Source: Allobosea sp. (GTDB taxonomy: Bacteria > Pseudomonadota > Alphaproteobacteria > Rhizobiales > Beijerinckiaceae). From it: DNA of 64,000 nucleotides. Below the pieces are notes generated by a model. It searched no databases, was not told the origin of the DNA, and saw only the letters and a list, made by a program, of their open reading frames with translations. The stretch is taken from contig NZ_JAFKFW010000006.1 of NCBI RefSeq assembly GCF_017308015.1, positions 1 through 64,000 of the forward strand. The letters run 5' to 3'. The position numbers were made by a program, and so were the translations under genes. Positions 27,965 through 36,635 of this stretch are shown here, in pieces (within the stretch, counting starts at the first letter, position 1; the number at the start of each line of letters is the position of its first letter).

Positions 27965-28764
27965 GATGATGTCGTTCCGGCTGCTGCCGGCTCCTTAAGC
28001 CAGTAATCAAGGAAGGCGTCGAGCCAGAGCCGGATCGCCGGATCGTGCTGGAACCAGCCGGGCACATGGGTGTGGCCGAGCTGGGCGCCCGGCATCAGCG
28101 TGCGCTCATAGCCGCGCACCGACCAGCGATACATCATTGCCGGCGTAACTTCGGGGTGGAACTGGATGCCATAGGCCTTGCTGCCGGCGCGGATAGCCTG
28201 GACCGGGAAATCCCCGCCGGTTGCGAGACACTCCGCGCCGTTCGGGCAGTCGAAGCCGTCCCGGTGCCACTGATAGACTGTACCGGGCCAAGTGAAGCCG
28301 GCGGCGGCCGCGTGCGAATGGCCGCTTTCCGTGATCGCAAGCGGGTAATAGCCGACCTCGGCGCGACCCTCGCCATGGGTATAGACGCGCGCGCCCATAT
28401 GCTTCGCCAGCATCTGCGCGCCCAGGCAGATGCCGAGGAAGGCGGCGTCCTCCTTCAGGCAGGTACCGATCCAGTCGATCTCGGCCTTGATGAAGTCGTC
28501 GGGGTCATTGGCTCCCATCGGGCCGCCGAAGATCACCGCGCCGGCATGGTCGCGCATGGTCGGCGGCAGAGGATCGCCAAAGCGCGGCTTGCGGATGTCG
28601 AGCGCATGACCGCGCGCCTGCAGCAGACGGCCGACCCGGCCGGGCGTCGAATGCTCCTGATGCAGCACGACGAGCACGGGCTTCGGCGCGGGCTTCGTCT
28701 TGCTGGCTGTGAGAGGGGAGCGGCTGCGGCGAGACGGACGCAAGGGGAAGGCGTGGTCGTTCAT
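27961..28764 (-). CDS. Class I glutamine amidotransferase-like protein
   Basis: 267 aa. The nucleophile elbow FLGICLGAQMLAKHMG holds the catalytic cysteine, and the His-x-Glu pair is in GIQFHPEV. It resembles free-standing GMP-synthase-like amidotransferases that act on gamma-glutamyl compounds. A basic N-terminal tail of about 28 residues precedes the domain. The ATG at 28764 is preferred; the open frame extends upstream to 28869. It is coupled to the D-amino-acid dehydrogenase gene by a 4-base overlap, suggesting a shared role in amino-acid or amine breakdown. Confidence 0.85.
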   Translation of the reverse strand: MNDHAFPLRPSRRSRSPLTASKTKPAPKPVLVVLHQEHSTPGRVGRLLQARGHALDIRKPRFGDPLPPTMRDHAGAVIFGGPMGANDPDDFIKAEIDWIGTCLKEDAAFLGICLGAQMLAKHMGARVYTHGEGRAEVGYYPLAITESGHSHAAAAGFTWPGTVYQWHRDGFDCPNGAECLATGGDFPVQAIRAGSKAYGIQFHPEVTPAMMYRWSVRGYERTLMPGAQLGHTHVPGWFQHDPAIRLWLDAFLDYWLKEPAAAGTTSS

Positions 28765-28974
28765 CACGGACTTCAAGGTCGCTCGCGCGTGACGTTGAGG
28801 AGAGACGACGCGCGAAGCCATGCCAGATCGCTTCCAAGCATGCGGTTCCGGACGGTGCGAAGCAAGCAATTTATGCGCCGGGGCGCGGCGATGGCTCGGG
28901 CCTGTCAGCCCGTCTCATCATCGGGCCAACGCCTGCAAACAGGGTCCGGCTTGACGTTCGGGGCCTTATCTGAG

Positions 28975-28998
28975 ATGAGAATGAACATTCATTCTCAT
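28975..28998. promoter_or_regulatory. 24-base palindromic operator of the TetR regulator
   Basis: Two 11-base half-sites (ATGAGAATGAA and TTCATTCTCAT) flank a CA centre. The AATGAA/TTCATT core is typical of operators of TetR-type efflux repressors. It overlaps the most upstream possible start codons of the regulator itself, so self-repression is likely. Confidence 0.75.
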
Positions 28999-29652
28999 TC
29001 ATATCGCGCTCTGATGCCACCTCCGGTTCCCGCACCGCAGCCATCTGCCGCCCTGTCGGAGCGGCATATCCGCATTCTCGATGCGGCTGAACGGGTCTTC
29101 GCGCGTGCGGGTTTCCATGCGGCCACGATGCAGGATGTAGCGGCCGAGGCGGGTATGAGCCCGGGCAATCTCTACCGCTATTTCAGCGCGAAGGACGCGA
29201 TCATCGAGGGTATGACCGAGCGAGATCGCAGCCTGATCGCGGAGGATTTCGGCAATCTCTGCCCGAACAACGGCGCGCTGCTCGACCAGCTCGAGAAGCT
29301 CGGCCGCAGGCATCTCGTGCATCAGCCGCGCGAAAAGGCCGTCATCGCCCTGCAGATCTGGGCCGAGGCGGCGCGCAACCCCGGCATGGCGCGGATGTGC
29401 GCGGATATCGAAGGTACCGTGATCGAAGGGCTCGCCGCGGCGATCCGTGACGCCAAGGCGAACGGCGAGCTGGCGCCACGGCTCGACGAGGGTCGCTTTC
29501 TCATGGCGATCTCGATGATGGCGGACGGCTTCTTCTGTCGGCGGGCAATGGATCCGAATTTCGACCTCACGGCTGCCGCCGATACGCTCTTCGACGGCAT
29601 GCGTCAACTCGCCCAGACCATGCTCCTGCCCGAAACGGAGACGCAGTCGTGA
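28981..29652 (+). CDS. TetR-family transcriptional repressor of an RND efflux system
   Basis: 223 aa. The N-terminal helix-turn-helix (ILDAAERVFARAGFHAATMQ, then DVAAEAGMSPGNLYRYFSAK) is classic TetR. The C-terminal ligand domain has no recognisable specificity. The start could be ATG 28975, 28981 or 29014; the palindromic operator covers the first two, which slightly favours 29014. The next gene's possible GTG overlaps this stop (GTGA at 29649), so regulator and pump form one operon controlled by the operator at 28975. Confidence 0.88.
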   Translation: MNIHSHSYRALMPPPVPAPQPSAALSERHIRILDAAERVFARAGFHAATMQDVAAEAGMSPGNLYRYFSAKDAIIEGMTERDRSLIAEDFGNLCPNNGALLDQLEKLGRRHLVHQPREKAVIALQIWAEAARNPGMARMCADIEGTVIEGLAAAIRDAKANGELAPRLDEGRFLMAISMMADGFFCRRAMDPNFDLTAAADTLFDGMRQLAQTMLLPETETQS

Positions 29653-29717
29653 TTTCTGCTCCGGCCGGGCTTTTCCCGTTTCCGTCCGGCCGCCACGCCG
29701 TAACAGGATTCTCTCCG

Positions 29718-30899
29718 ATGCCCCTTCATTCGATCGTTCCGCTGAATGCGATGATCGCCCTGGCCCTGCTGGCGGCACCGTTGCCGCTGCAGGCCCAGAC
29801 TGCCGCTCCGGTTTCGCCCGCCGCCGCGGGCCCCTCCGTTACGGTGACGCAGGCGCAGGCCACCGAGATCGTGCAGAGCGTGGTCGTCTCGGGCTCGATC
29901 GTCGCCCGCGACGAGATCCTGGTCGCGCCGGAAGTCGACGGGCTCGCGATCGTCGATTTGCTGGCGCAGGAGGGCGACAAGGTCGCTCAGGGGCAGGTGC
30001 TTGCACGGCTGAACCGTACGACGCTCGATGTGCAGAAGGCGCAGAACGACGCCCAGATCGCCCGTGCCGAGGCGCTGGTCGCACAAGCCAAGGCCCAGAT
30101 CGCCGAGGCCGACGCCAATCTCGTCCAGGCCAACAATGCCTTCGACCGGACAAAGGCCCTGCGCGAGAGCGGCAATGCCAGCATCGAGACGTTCGACCAG
30201 CGTGCCGCTGCGGCACGCTCGGGACAGGCACGCTCCAATTCGGCCCGGCAGGCGCTGGCGATCGCCAGCGCCGATCTCGCTTTGGCGCAGGCGCAGGGCC
30301 AGGACATCGCTGTCAAGCTGGCGCGAACCGAGATCAAGGCGCCGCGCGCCGGCACCATCAGCCGGCGGACGGCGCGGCTTGGCTCGATGGCGAGCATGCT
30401 GCCGCAGAGCGAGCCGCTGTTTCGGATCATCGCCGATGGCGCGGTCGAGCTGGAAGCGCAGGTCGCCGAGGTCGAACTGCCCCGACTCAGGCTCGGCCAG
30501 CGCGTCGCGGTGACGCCGGCCGGTGCCAAGGAAGCCCTGGCGGGCAGCATCCGCCTGATCATGCCGGAGGTCGACAAGGCATCGCGGCTTGGCCGGGTCC
30601 TCGTCGCGCTCGACGGCAACCCGCCGGTCGCCATCGGCTCCTTCGCGCGCGGGATCATCGAAACCGGGCGCAAGCGCGCCGTGACCCTGCCGCTTTCGGC
30701 CATCACCTATAGCCGCCTCGGCGCAACCGTTCAGTCGGTGAAGGACGGCAAGGTCACCACCAAGCCGGTGACGCTCGGGCTCGTCGGCCATGGCCGTGCC
30801 GAGATCGCAGGCGGCCTTGGCGAGGGCGAAACCGTGGTCGCGCGAGCCGGCACCTTCGTGCGCGACGGCGATATCGTTACGGCGATCACGACGAACTGA
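29718..30899 (+). CDS. RND efflux periplasmic adaptor (membrane fusion protein)
   Basis: 393 aa. A signal peptide (about residues 1-28) is followed by a lipoyl half (VVSGSIVARDEILVAPEVDG), a coiled coil rich in Ala/Gln/Glu (about 90-210), the second lipoyl half (TEIKAPRAGTISRRTA) and beta-barrel/membrane-proximal domains ending in GEGETVVARAGTFVRDGD. It links the RND pump to an outer-membrane channel, which is not encoded here. ATG 29718 gives the best signal peptide; GTG 29649, overlapping the repressor's stop, is the alternative. Confidence 0.9.
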   Translation: MPLHSIVPLNAMIALALLAAPLPLQAQTAAPVSPAAAGPSVTVTQAQATEIVQSVVVSGSIVARDEILVAPEVDGLAIVDLLAQEGDKVAQGQVLARLNRTTLDVQKAQNDAQIARAEALVAQAKAQIAEADANLVQANNAFDRTKALRESGNASIETFDQRAAAARSGQARSNSARQALAIASADLALAQAQGQDIAVKLARTEIKAPRAGTISRRTARLGSMASMLPQSEPLFRIIADGAVELEAQVAEVELPRLRLGQRVAVTPAGAKEALAGSIRLIMPEVDKASRLGRVLVALDGNPPVAIGSFARGIIETGRKRAVTLPLSAITYSRLGATVQSVKDGKVTTKPVTLGLVGHGRAEIAGGLGEGETVVARAGTFVRDGDIVTAITTN

Positions 30900-30924
30900 C
30901 GGATTTTATAGAGGCTCCTGGCCG

Positions 30925-33900
30925 ATGAACGTCAATTTCTCTGCCTGGTCGATCCGGAAGCCGGTTCCGGCCATTCTGCTCTTCGTCGTGCTCTGCGTGC
31001 TCGGGCTGCTCGCCTTCTCGAAGCTGCCGGTCACGCGCTTCCCGAATATCGACATTCCGCTGGTTTCCGTCACCGTGACGCAGTCCGGCGCGGCGCCGGC
31101 CGAGCTCGAGAGCCAGGTCAGCAAGCGCGTCGAGGACACGGTCGCCAACATTACAGGCGTCAAGCACGTCACTTCGACGCTGACCGACGGCCAGTCGCTG
31201 ACGCTGATCGAGTTCCGGCTGGAAACCAACACGGACCGGGCCGTCAACGACGTCAAGGATGCGATCGCCAAGATCCGCGCCGAGCTGCCACGGACGATCG
31301 ACGAGCCGATCATCCAGCGCATCGATGTCGAGGGGCAGTCGATCCTGACCTATGGCGCGGCTTCGGCCGGGATGACGCTGGAGCAGCTCTCCTGGCATGT
31401 CGACGATGTCGTTGCGCGCGAATTGCAGGGGCTGAAGGGCGTTGGCCGGGTCGAGCGCTATGGCGGCGTCGATCGCGAGATCCGCATCTCGCTCGATCCC
31501 GACCGCCTGCTCGCGCTCGGCATCACCGCCGGCGAGGTCAACCGCCAGATCCGCGCGACCAATGTCGACCTCGCGGGCGGACGTGGCGAGGTCGGCGGCC
31601 AGGAACAGGCGATCCGCACGTTGGCGGGTGCACGCACCGTCGCGGATCTCGCGGAGACCAAGATCACGCTTTCCGGCGGGCGCGAGGTGCGCCTGAAGGA
31701 ACTCGGCCGTGTCGAGGATTCCAATTCCGAACCGCGCGCCTTCGGCCGCCTGAACAAGAACCCGGTCGTCACCTTCGCGGTGTTCCGCTCGAAGGGATCG
31801 AGCGAGCTTTCGGTGAAGGATGTCGTGGCGCAGCGCGTGGGGGAGCTGAACAAGCGCTTCCCGGACATCAGGATCACGCCGATCGACGACGCGGTCGCCT
31901 ATACCTACGGCAACTACAAGGCGGCGATGGAGACGCTGCTGGAGGGCGCGGCGCTCGCCGTCATCGTCGTCTTCCTGTTCCTGCGCAACTGGCGGGCGAC
32001 GCTGATCACGGCGGTGGCGCTGCCGCTCTCGGCGATCCCCACGTTCTGGGCAATGGAATTGATGGGCTTCTCGCTGAACCTCGTCAGCCTGCTCGGCATC
32101 ACACTGGTGACCGGCATCCTCGTCGATGACGCCATCGTCGAGATCGAGAACATCGTCCGCCACATGAAGATGGGCAAATCGCCCTATCGCGCCGCGATGG
32201 AGGCGGCCGACGAGATCGGGCTCGCGGTCATCGCGATCACGCTGACCATCGTCGCGATCTTCGCGCCGGTCTCGTTCATGGGCGGTGTCGCCGGCCAGTA
32301 TTTCCGGCAGTTCGGCCTGACCGTCGCCGTCGCCGTGCTGTTCTCGCTGCTCGTCGCGCGCCTGATCACGCCGATGATGGCGGCCTATCTGATGAAGCCG
32401 GTCCACCACGCCGATCCCAAGGACGGCTGGGTCATGCGCGGCTATGTCGGCCTGCTCAAGGGCACGCTGAAGAAGCGGCGCATTCCGTTCTTCCCGCGCT
32501 TCGACGGTTCGGGCCGCTGGCGGACCATGCCGTTCAACACGGCCTATGCGACTCTGGTCGTCGGCTTCATGTTCCTGATCGGCTCGATCCAGGCGACGCA
32601 GATGCTGCCGACCGGCTTCATTCCGGACGAGGACACTTCGCGCGTCGTCGCCTCGGTGGAGCTGCCGCCGGGCTCGACGCTGGAGAATACCCGCGTCACC
32701 ACCGACAAGCTCGTCGACGCGCTGAAGACCATTCCGGAAGTGCGTGATGTCTTCGTGCTCGGCGGTGCGTCGCCGACCGGCCAGCGCGAGGTGCGCCGCG
32801 CCGCGGTGTTCATCCTGCTCAAGCCCAAGGCCGAGCGCGACATCGCCCAGAAGGAGCTCAAGGTCACCATCGCCGAGAAGCTCGCCAGCGTGCCCGACGT
32901 GCGCGCCTGGTATGTCAACGAGCGCGGCGAGCGCGAGATGGCCTTCTCGATCCTGTCCAAGGACGGCGAGGCGCTCGACGCTGCCGTCGCCAGGATCGAG
33001 GCGCGGATGCGCCAGGTCGACGGCTATCTCAACGTCGCGACCGCGGGCTCGCTGAGCCGCCCGGAATTGCGCGTCACGCCGAAGCTGGAGGAGGCCGCCG
33101 GTCTCGGCGTCACGCCCGAGGCGATCTCGGAAGCCGTACGCGTCGCCACGATCGGCGATGTCGGGCCCAACCTCGCCAAGTTCAATGCGGGCGACCGGCT
33201 GGTGCCGATCCGCGTCCAGCTCGACGAGGCCGCCCGCACCGACATGCGCAACATCGCAGCGCTTCGCGTGACCAACGCGACCGGCGTCTCGATTCCGCTG
33301 ACGGCTGTCGCCGAGATCGGCTTCGGCGAAGGGCCGAGCTCGATCGATCGCTATGACCGCGTCCGCCGCGCCCAGATCGGCGCCGATCTGAAGCGTGGCT
33401 TCGAGCTCGGCACGGCGCAGGACAAGTTCCAGGAGATCGTCAAGGAGGTCGGCCTGCCCCCGGGCGTCTGGATCGCCGCGACCGGCGATGCCGAGATCCA
33501 GGGCGAGGTCGTGCAGGGCTTCATCACCGCGATGACCACCGGCCTGATGCTGGTGCTGGCGGTGCTGATCCTGCTGTTCGGCTCGGTCTTCCAGCCGATC
33601 ACCATCCTGCTCTCGCTGCCGCTCTCCTTCGGCGGCGTGGTGATCGCGCTCCTGGCGACGAATAACGCCGTCTCGATGCCGGTCTATATCGGCCTGCTCA
33701 TGCTGATGGGCATCGTCACCAAGAACGCGATCATGCTGGTCGATTTCGCGGTCGAGGAGGTCGGGCGCGGCAAGGACCGCTTCACGGCGCTGATCGAAGC
33801 CGGCCGCAAGCGGGCAAGGCCGATCCTGATGACCACGATCGCGATGGCGGCGGGCATGCTGCCCTCGGCCTATGGCGTCGGCGATGGCGGCGAGTTCCGC

Positions 33901-34146
33901 GCGCCGATGGCGATCGCGGTGATCGGCGGCCTGATCGTCTCGACCGTGCTCTCGCTGGTCTTCGTGCCGTCCTTCTACATGGTGATGGACGATCTCTCGC
34001 GGGCGACCGGCTGGCTCTTCGGCCGCTTCTTCGGCAAGGCCGAGGATGAAAGCCAGTGGGAGCCGATCGAGGAGCACGCCGCACCCGCGATCGCGACGGC
34101 GGAAGCGATGTCGAAGCCGGCTCCGCCACGACTGGCGGCGGAGTGA
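30925..34146 (+). CDS. RND (AcrB/MdtB-type) efflux pump permease
   Basis: 1073 aa with the two-fold RND layout: a helix near the N-terminus, a large periplasmic loop, helices 2-6, and the same again. The proton-relay aspartates are in GILVDDAIVEIENI. The second half has GLLMLMGIVTKNAIMLVDF, also a family hallmark. It begins MNVNFSAWSIRKPVPAILLF, typical of alphaproteobacterial pumps. It would expel drugs or toxic metabolites by proton antiport. It follows the adaptor after 25 bases. Substrates unknown. Confidence 0.94.
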   Translation: MNVNFSAWSIRKPVPAILLFVVLCVLGLLAFSKLPVTRFPNIDIPLVSVTVTQSGAAPAELESQVSKRVEDTVANITGVKHVTSTLTDGQSLTLIEFRLETNTDRAVNDVKDAIAKIRAELPRTIDEPIIQRIDVEGQSILTYGAASAGMTLEQLSWHVDDVVARELQGLKGVGRVERYGGVDREIRISLDPDRLLALGITAGEVNRQIRATNVDLAGGRGEVGGQEQAIRTLAGARTVADLAETKITLSGGREVRLKELGRVEDSNSEPRAFGRLNKNPVVTFAVFRSKGSSELSVKDVVAQRVGELNKRFPDIRITPIDDAVAYTYGNYKAAMETLLEGAALAVIVVFLFLRNWRATLITAVALPLSAIPTFWAMELMGFSLNLVSLLGITLVTGILVDDAIVEIENIVRHMKMGKSPYRAAMEAADEIGLAVIAITLTIVAIFAPVSFMGGVAGQYFRQFGLTVAVAVLFSLLVARLITPMMAAYLMKPVHHADPKDGWVMRGYVGLLKGTLKKRRIPFFPRFDGSGRWRTMPFNTAYATLVVGFMFLIGSIQATQMLPTGFIPDEDTSRVVASVELPPGSTLENTRVTTDKLVDALKTIPEVRDVFVLGGASPTGQREVRRAAVFILLKPKAERDIAQKELKVTIAEKLASVPDVRAWYVNERGEREMAFSILSKDGEALDAAVARIEARMRQVDGYLNVATAGSLSRPELRVTPKLEEAAGLGVTPEAISEAVRVATIGDVGPNLAKFNAGDRLVPIRVQLDEAARTDMRNIAALRVTNATGVSIPLTAVAEIGFGEGPSSIDRYDRVRRAQIGADLKRGFELGTAQDKFQEIVKEVGLPPGVWIAATGDAEIQGEVVQGFITAMTTGLMLVLAVLILLFGSVFQPITILLSLPLSFGGVVIALLATNNAVSMPVYIGLLMLMGIVTKNAIMLVDFAVEEVGRGKDRFTALIEAGRKRARPILMTTIAMAAGMLPSAYGVGDGGEFRAPMAIAVIGGLIVSTVLSLVFVPSFYMVMDDLSRATGWLFGRFFGKAEDESQWEPIEEHAAPAIATAEAMSKPAPPRLAAE

Positions 34147-34150
34147 GGGG

Positions 34151-34846
34151 TCAGGGCTGCGGCTGGAGCTCGAGCGGGAAGGGCGTGCGTTCGTAGATGT
34201 CTTCGAGGCCGTTGCGGGCGACGAAGCCGTCTTCCCATCCGTGGAGAAGGGAGGCGACTCCAGCTCGGTCTCCGTCGGCGATCAACGCACCAAGTTCCGA
34301 AGCTTTCTCGTAATCGGGGCGCGGCCATGACGTCATGCGGAGATGCGTGTCCTTGATGTCCTCGTAGACGGCGAGGGATTCCTCCCAGCGCCCCAAGGCT
34401 GCCGCGATGGCGAGGCGATAAGGTGGGTAATGATTGAGCCAGCCGTCATATTTATGAGACCGCGGCACCCCCTCGATTCGAAACATGTCCTCGATGGTCT
34501 GCACACAGCGCAGCATCGGCAGAATATTCGTCTCGATCTCCTCGACGGCCGTTTCGATGAAACCAGCTTCCGACCAAAGGCTCGGCTTACCGCGGGGCAG
34601 CCAGAACGATTCGGCAGAGAGACCTCCCAGCGAGCCGAAAGGTCCGAAGCAATGCCCGACATGCCAAAAAAAGTTAGGATCATCGGCGCGTGACGTGCGG
34701 TCGATCGAGATCGAGCGAGAGACATGCCGCATCGGCCTCAGCACGAGGTAAGGCACCTTGAAGACGTAATGATCTTTCACGACAAGATCGTCGTTGCGAG
34801 CCGTCAGGTGAGCGAAAAGCGTTTTGATCTGCTTTTTCGTCGTCAA
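34151..34846 (-). CDS. Candidate immunity protein for the adjacent nuclease toxin (family not recognised)
   Basis: 231 aa, soluble and acidic, no signal peptide or membrane helix. Recognisable blocks are few: KKQIKTLFAHLTARNDDL, RPMRHVSRSISIDR, and a helical C-terminal half with NHYPPYRLAIAAALGRWEES. The start is TTG at 34846, whose TTGA overlaps the toxin's stop, so translation is coupled. Position, size, acidity and overlap are what one expects of an immunity partner. It has a slightly lower GC look than the neighbouring core genes. The function is inferred only from context. Confidence 0.6.
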   Translation of the reverse strand: MTTKKQIKTLFAHLTARNDDLVVKDHYVFKVPYLVLRPMRHVSRSISIDRTSRADDPNFFWHVGHCFGPFGSLGGLSAESFWLPRGKPSLWSEAGFIETAVEEIETNILPMLRCVQTIEDMFRIEGVPRSHKYDGWLNHYPPYRLAIAAALGRWEESLAVYEDIKDTHLRMTSWPRPDYEKASELGALIADGDRAGVASLLHGWEDGFVARNGLEDIYERTPFPLELQPQP

Positions 34847-35970
34847 CCTTTTGGCCTCACCGCTATGACGATAACGCGGAGGACAGGCTTGAATCCCATC
34901 GCTGCCGCATTTGCTATAATTTCAGCCCGCCGGTCTGGCAAATTGGCAAGGCCGGTCTTCAGATCGTAGACGCAAAGTGTGCCATCTCGGCGATATTCAT
35001 AAGCGTCGACGCGGACCGACCCAGGATAACCATAACTCACTTCTCCGCCGCTTGCTCCTTCCGCGCGCTCTTTGATGTATGATCGTTCGGCGTCGAAGTT
35101 GCTGTCATGTAGATCTTTGACGAATTTTGCGAAGCCCGTGTGAACGCTTGTTCCGTAAGCGGCTCGCGACGGGTAGAGCTCAGGAGCGCCAGCGGCATTG
35201 GCAGCGCGGTCGGCGAGTGTCTGGACGTCCGTTAAGCGCTGGCAAGCCAGTTCGGCCTCTTCCTGCGTCACACTTCCGGAATAAAGCAGCTCAAGCGCTC
35301 CGCTCGTGCTGAACCCGGGCCGATAATCCCGGGCATTGAAGCCTATAACGGCCTGCTGGCCATCGCTGCCGTTCAGTTGCGACTGCCAGTTGAATAAGGC
35401 GACTCCGCCGCCAATGATCATTGGCAAGGCTTTGTCAGCGTAAGCTGGCTGCACTGTCGCATCAGGTTCGGGGCCGGATGCAGTCCAGGTTGTGCGGGCG
35501 ACGAGATCGCCTTCGGGGCCGCCGTGATAGATCGACTGGACGTTGCCGGTCGTTTCGAAGCTGGTCTTGTTGCCATCGGGCTGGATGACGGTCTGGCGTT
35601 CGTCGAAGCTGACGGCGCGCGAGGCGGCGTATTCCGATCGGATCGTCGTGCCCTGGCCATCCGTGACGGCCTGCTCGAAGATCGAGCCGTCCTCGTTCCA
35701 GCCCTCTCCCAGCGAGGACCAACCGGTATCGGCACCCAGAGAGCTGCCATCGGGAGAAAGGGGATCCGCCGCGCTGGAGCCGCCGCCTCCGCCCGCGCCG
35801 CTGGTCCATTGCCCGCCGCCGGCATTGCCGGAGGGGACGCGCGGCTGGTTCGGGTTGTATTTGCGATGGAAATGGTCGCGCCGGATCAGGCAAAGCTCGT
35901 CGCGTAGCCGCAACACGCGCAACCGCGCGGCGCGCAGTTCGCGATCAGCATAGGGGCGGAGGATCGGCAT
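34843..35970 (-). CDS. Predicted polymorphic toxin with C-terminal PD-(D/E)XK-like nuclease domain
   Basis: 375 aa. Residues 1-37 form a basic helix; residues 39-58 hold the motif NPNQPRVPSGNAGGGQWTSG, then a Gly/Ser-rich linker to about 75. The middle (75-230) is beta-rich, with YD-repeat-like Asp-Gly turns. The C-terminal part (about 268-375) reads YGTSVHTGF, then PGSVRVDAYE (Asp322) and VYDLKTG (Asp336, Lys338), the layout of a PD-(D/E)XK nuclease. AGGAG lies seven bases before the ATG at 35970. No signal peptide or secretion-system gene is nearby. The downstream gene overlaps and is a likely immunity partner. Confidence 0.65.
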   Translation of the reverse strand: MPILRPYADRELRAARLRVLRLRDELCLIRRDHFHRKYNPNQPRVPSGNAGGGQWTSGAGGGGGSSAADPLSPDGSSLGADTGWSSLGEGWNEDGSIFEQAVTDGQGTTIRSEYAASRAVSFDERQTVIQPDGNKTSFETTGNVQSIYHGGPEGDLVARTTWTASGPEPDATVQPAYADKALPMIIGGGVALFNWQSQLNGSDGQQAVIGFNARDYRPGFSTSGALELLYSGSVTQEEAELACQRLTDVQTLADRAANAAGAPELYPSRAAYGTSVHTGFAKFVKDLHDSNFDAERSYIKERAEGASGGEVSYGYPGSVRVDAYEYRRDGTLCVYDLKTGLANLPDRRAEIIANAAAMGFKPVLRVIVIAVRPKG

Positions 35971-36031
35971 AGGGGACTCCTGGACGGAGCCCTAGTGTCG
36001 TGCCGCTACGGCATGCGGGGATAAGTTGGCC

Positions 36032-36535
36032 TCAGCCTGCCATGGCCTGCCGCCGCGCCAGTGCGTCCCGATAGGCCTGGGTCAGCTCGCCGAGCACCGA
36101 TTGCTCGGGCTTGGGTGCATGGAGATGGAGATGCCTCAGCTCCTGCATGAAGCGCTCCCAGAGCGCCGGGCCGCCTTCGCTGAGGAGTTTGGCGCGGATC
36201 GAGAGTTCTTCGGTCACCGGCAGGAAGTGGCGGCCCCATTCGCCCATCGCGGCGAAGACGGGGACGAGCGCGACGCCCATCTCGGTCAGGCTGTAGATCG
36301 CCTTCTGCTTGTGGCTGGCGTCGTCACGGCGTGAGAGCAGGCCCTTTTCGACGAGGCGTTTCAGGCGGTCGGCGAGGATGTTCGAGGCGATGCCCTCGTC
36401 TGATTTCGTCAGCATTTCGCGGAAATGCCGGCGGTTGCCGAACATGATGTCGCGGAGCACGATCAGACTCCAGCGATCGCCCAGGATTTCAAGTGTCAGA
36501 TTGATCGGACAGCCCGAACGGCCGGTCTCGCGCAT
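36032..36535 (-). CDS. HxlR-family winged-helix transcriptional regulator
   Basis: 167 aa. It begins with the family's cysteine block (RSGCPINLTLEILGDRWSLI), followed by LRDIMFGNRRHFREML and LADRLKRLVEKGLLSRR, the winged helix-turn-helix. The C-terminal extension of about 60 residues is helical. HxlR proteins often sense electrophiles through the N-terminal cysteine (here Cys9). I use ATG 36535; a TTG at 36586 is further upstream. It diverges from the RibD-like gene, its probable target. Confidence 0.9.
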   Translation of the reverse strand: MRETGRSGCPINLTLEILGDRWSLIVLRDIMFGNRRHFREMLTKSDEGIASNILADRLKRLVEKGLLSRRDDASHKQKAIYSLTEMGVALVPVFAAMGEWGRHFLPVTEELSIRAKLLSEGGPALWERFMQELRHLHLHAPKPEQSVLGELTQAYRDALARRQAMAG

Positions 36536-36584
36536 GCTCGTCTCCAAAACCGCTTGCGATATAGGATCGGTCTGGCTACTCAAC

Positions 36585-36609
36585 AACTGGTTGCAAATTA
36601 AAACTGGTT
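36585..36609. promoter_or_regulatory. Direct repeats in the HxlR / RibD-like divergent promoter
   Basis: AACTGGTT occurs at 36585-36592 and again at 36602-36609, 17 bases apart, in the 100-base gap between divergent start codons. It is a candidate binding site for the HxlR regulator. Confidence 0.4.
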
Positions 36610-36635
36610 TTGACCGGACCTATCAGGAGGGCGCG

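Noticed and set aside
30886..34077. Long open frame opposite the RND permease gene, also others opposite sdh and purH
   Set aside because: They are Arg/Asp/His-rich mirror frames of GC-rich genes, with no recognisable domain, while the opposite strand encodes clear proteins.
34151..36000. Prophage remnant
   Set aside because: The N-terminal motif type can occur in phage-like proteins, but no integrase, capsid, lysis gene, att-like repeat or tRNA junction is present.
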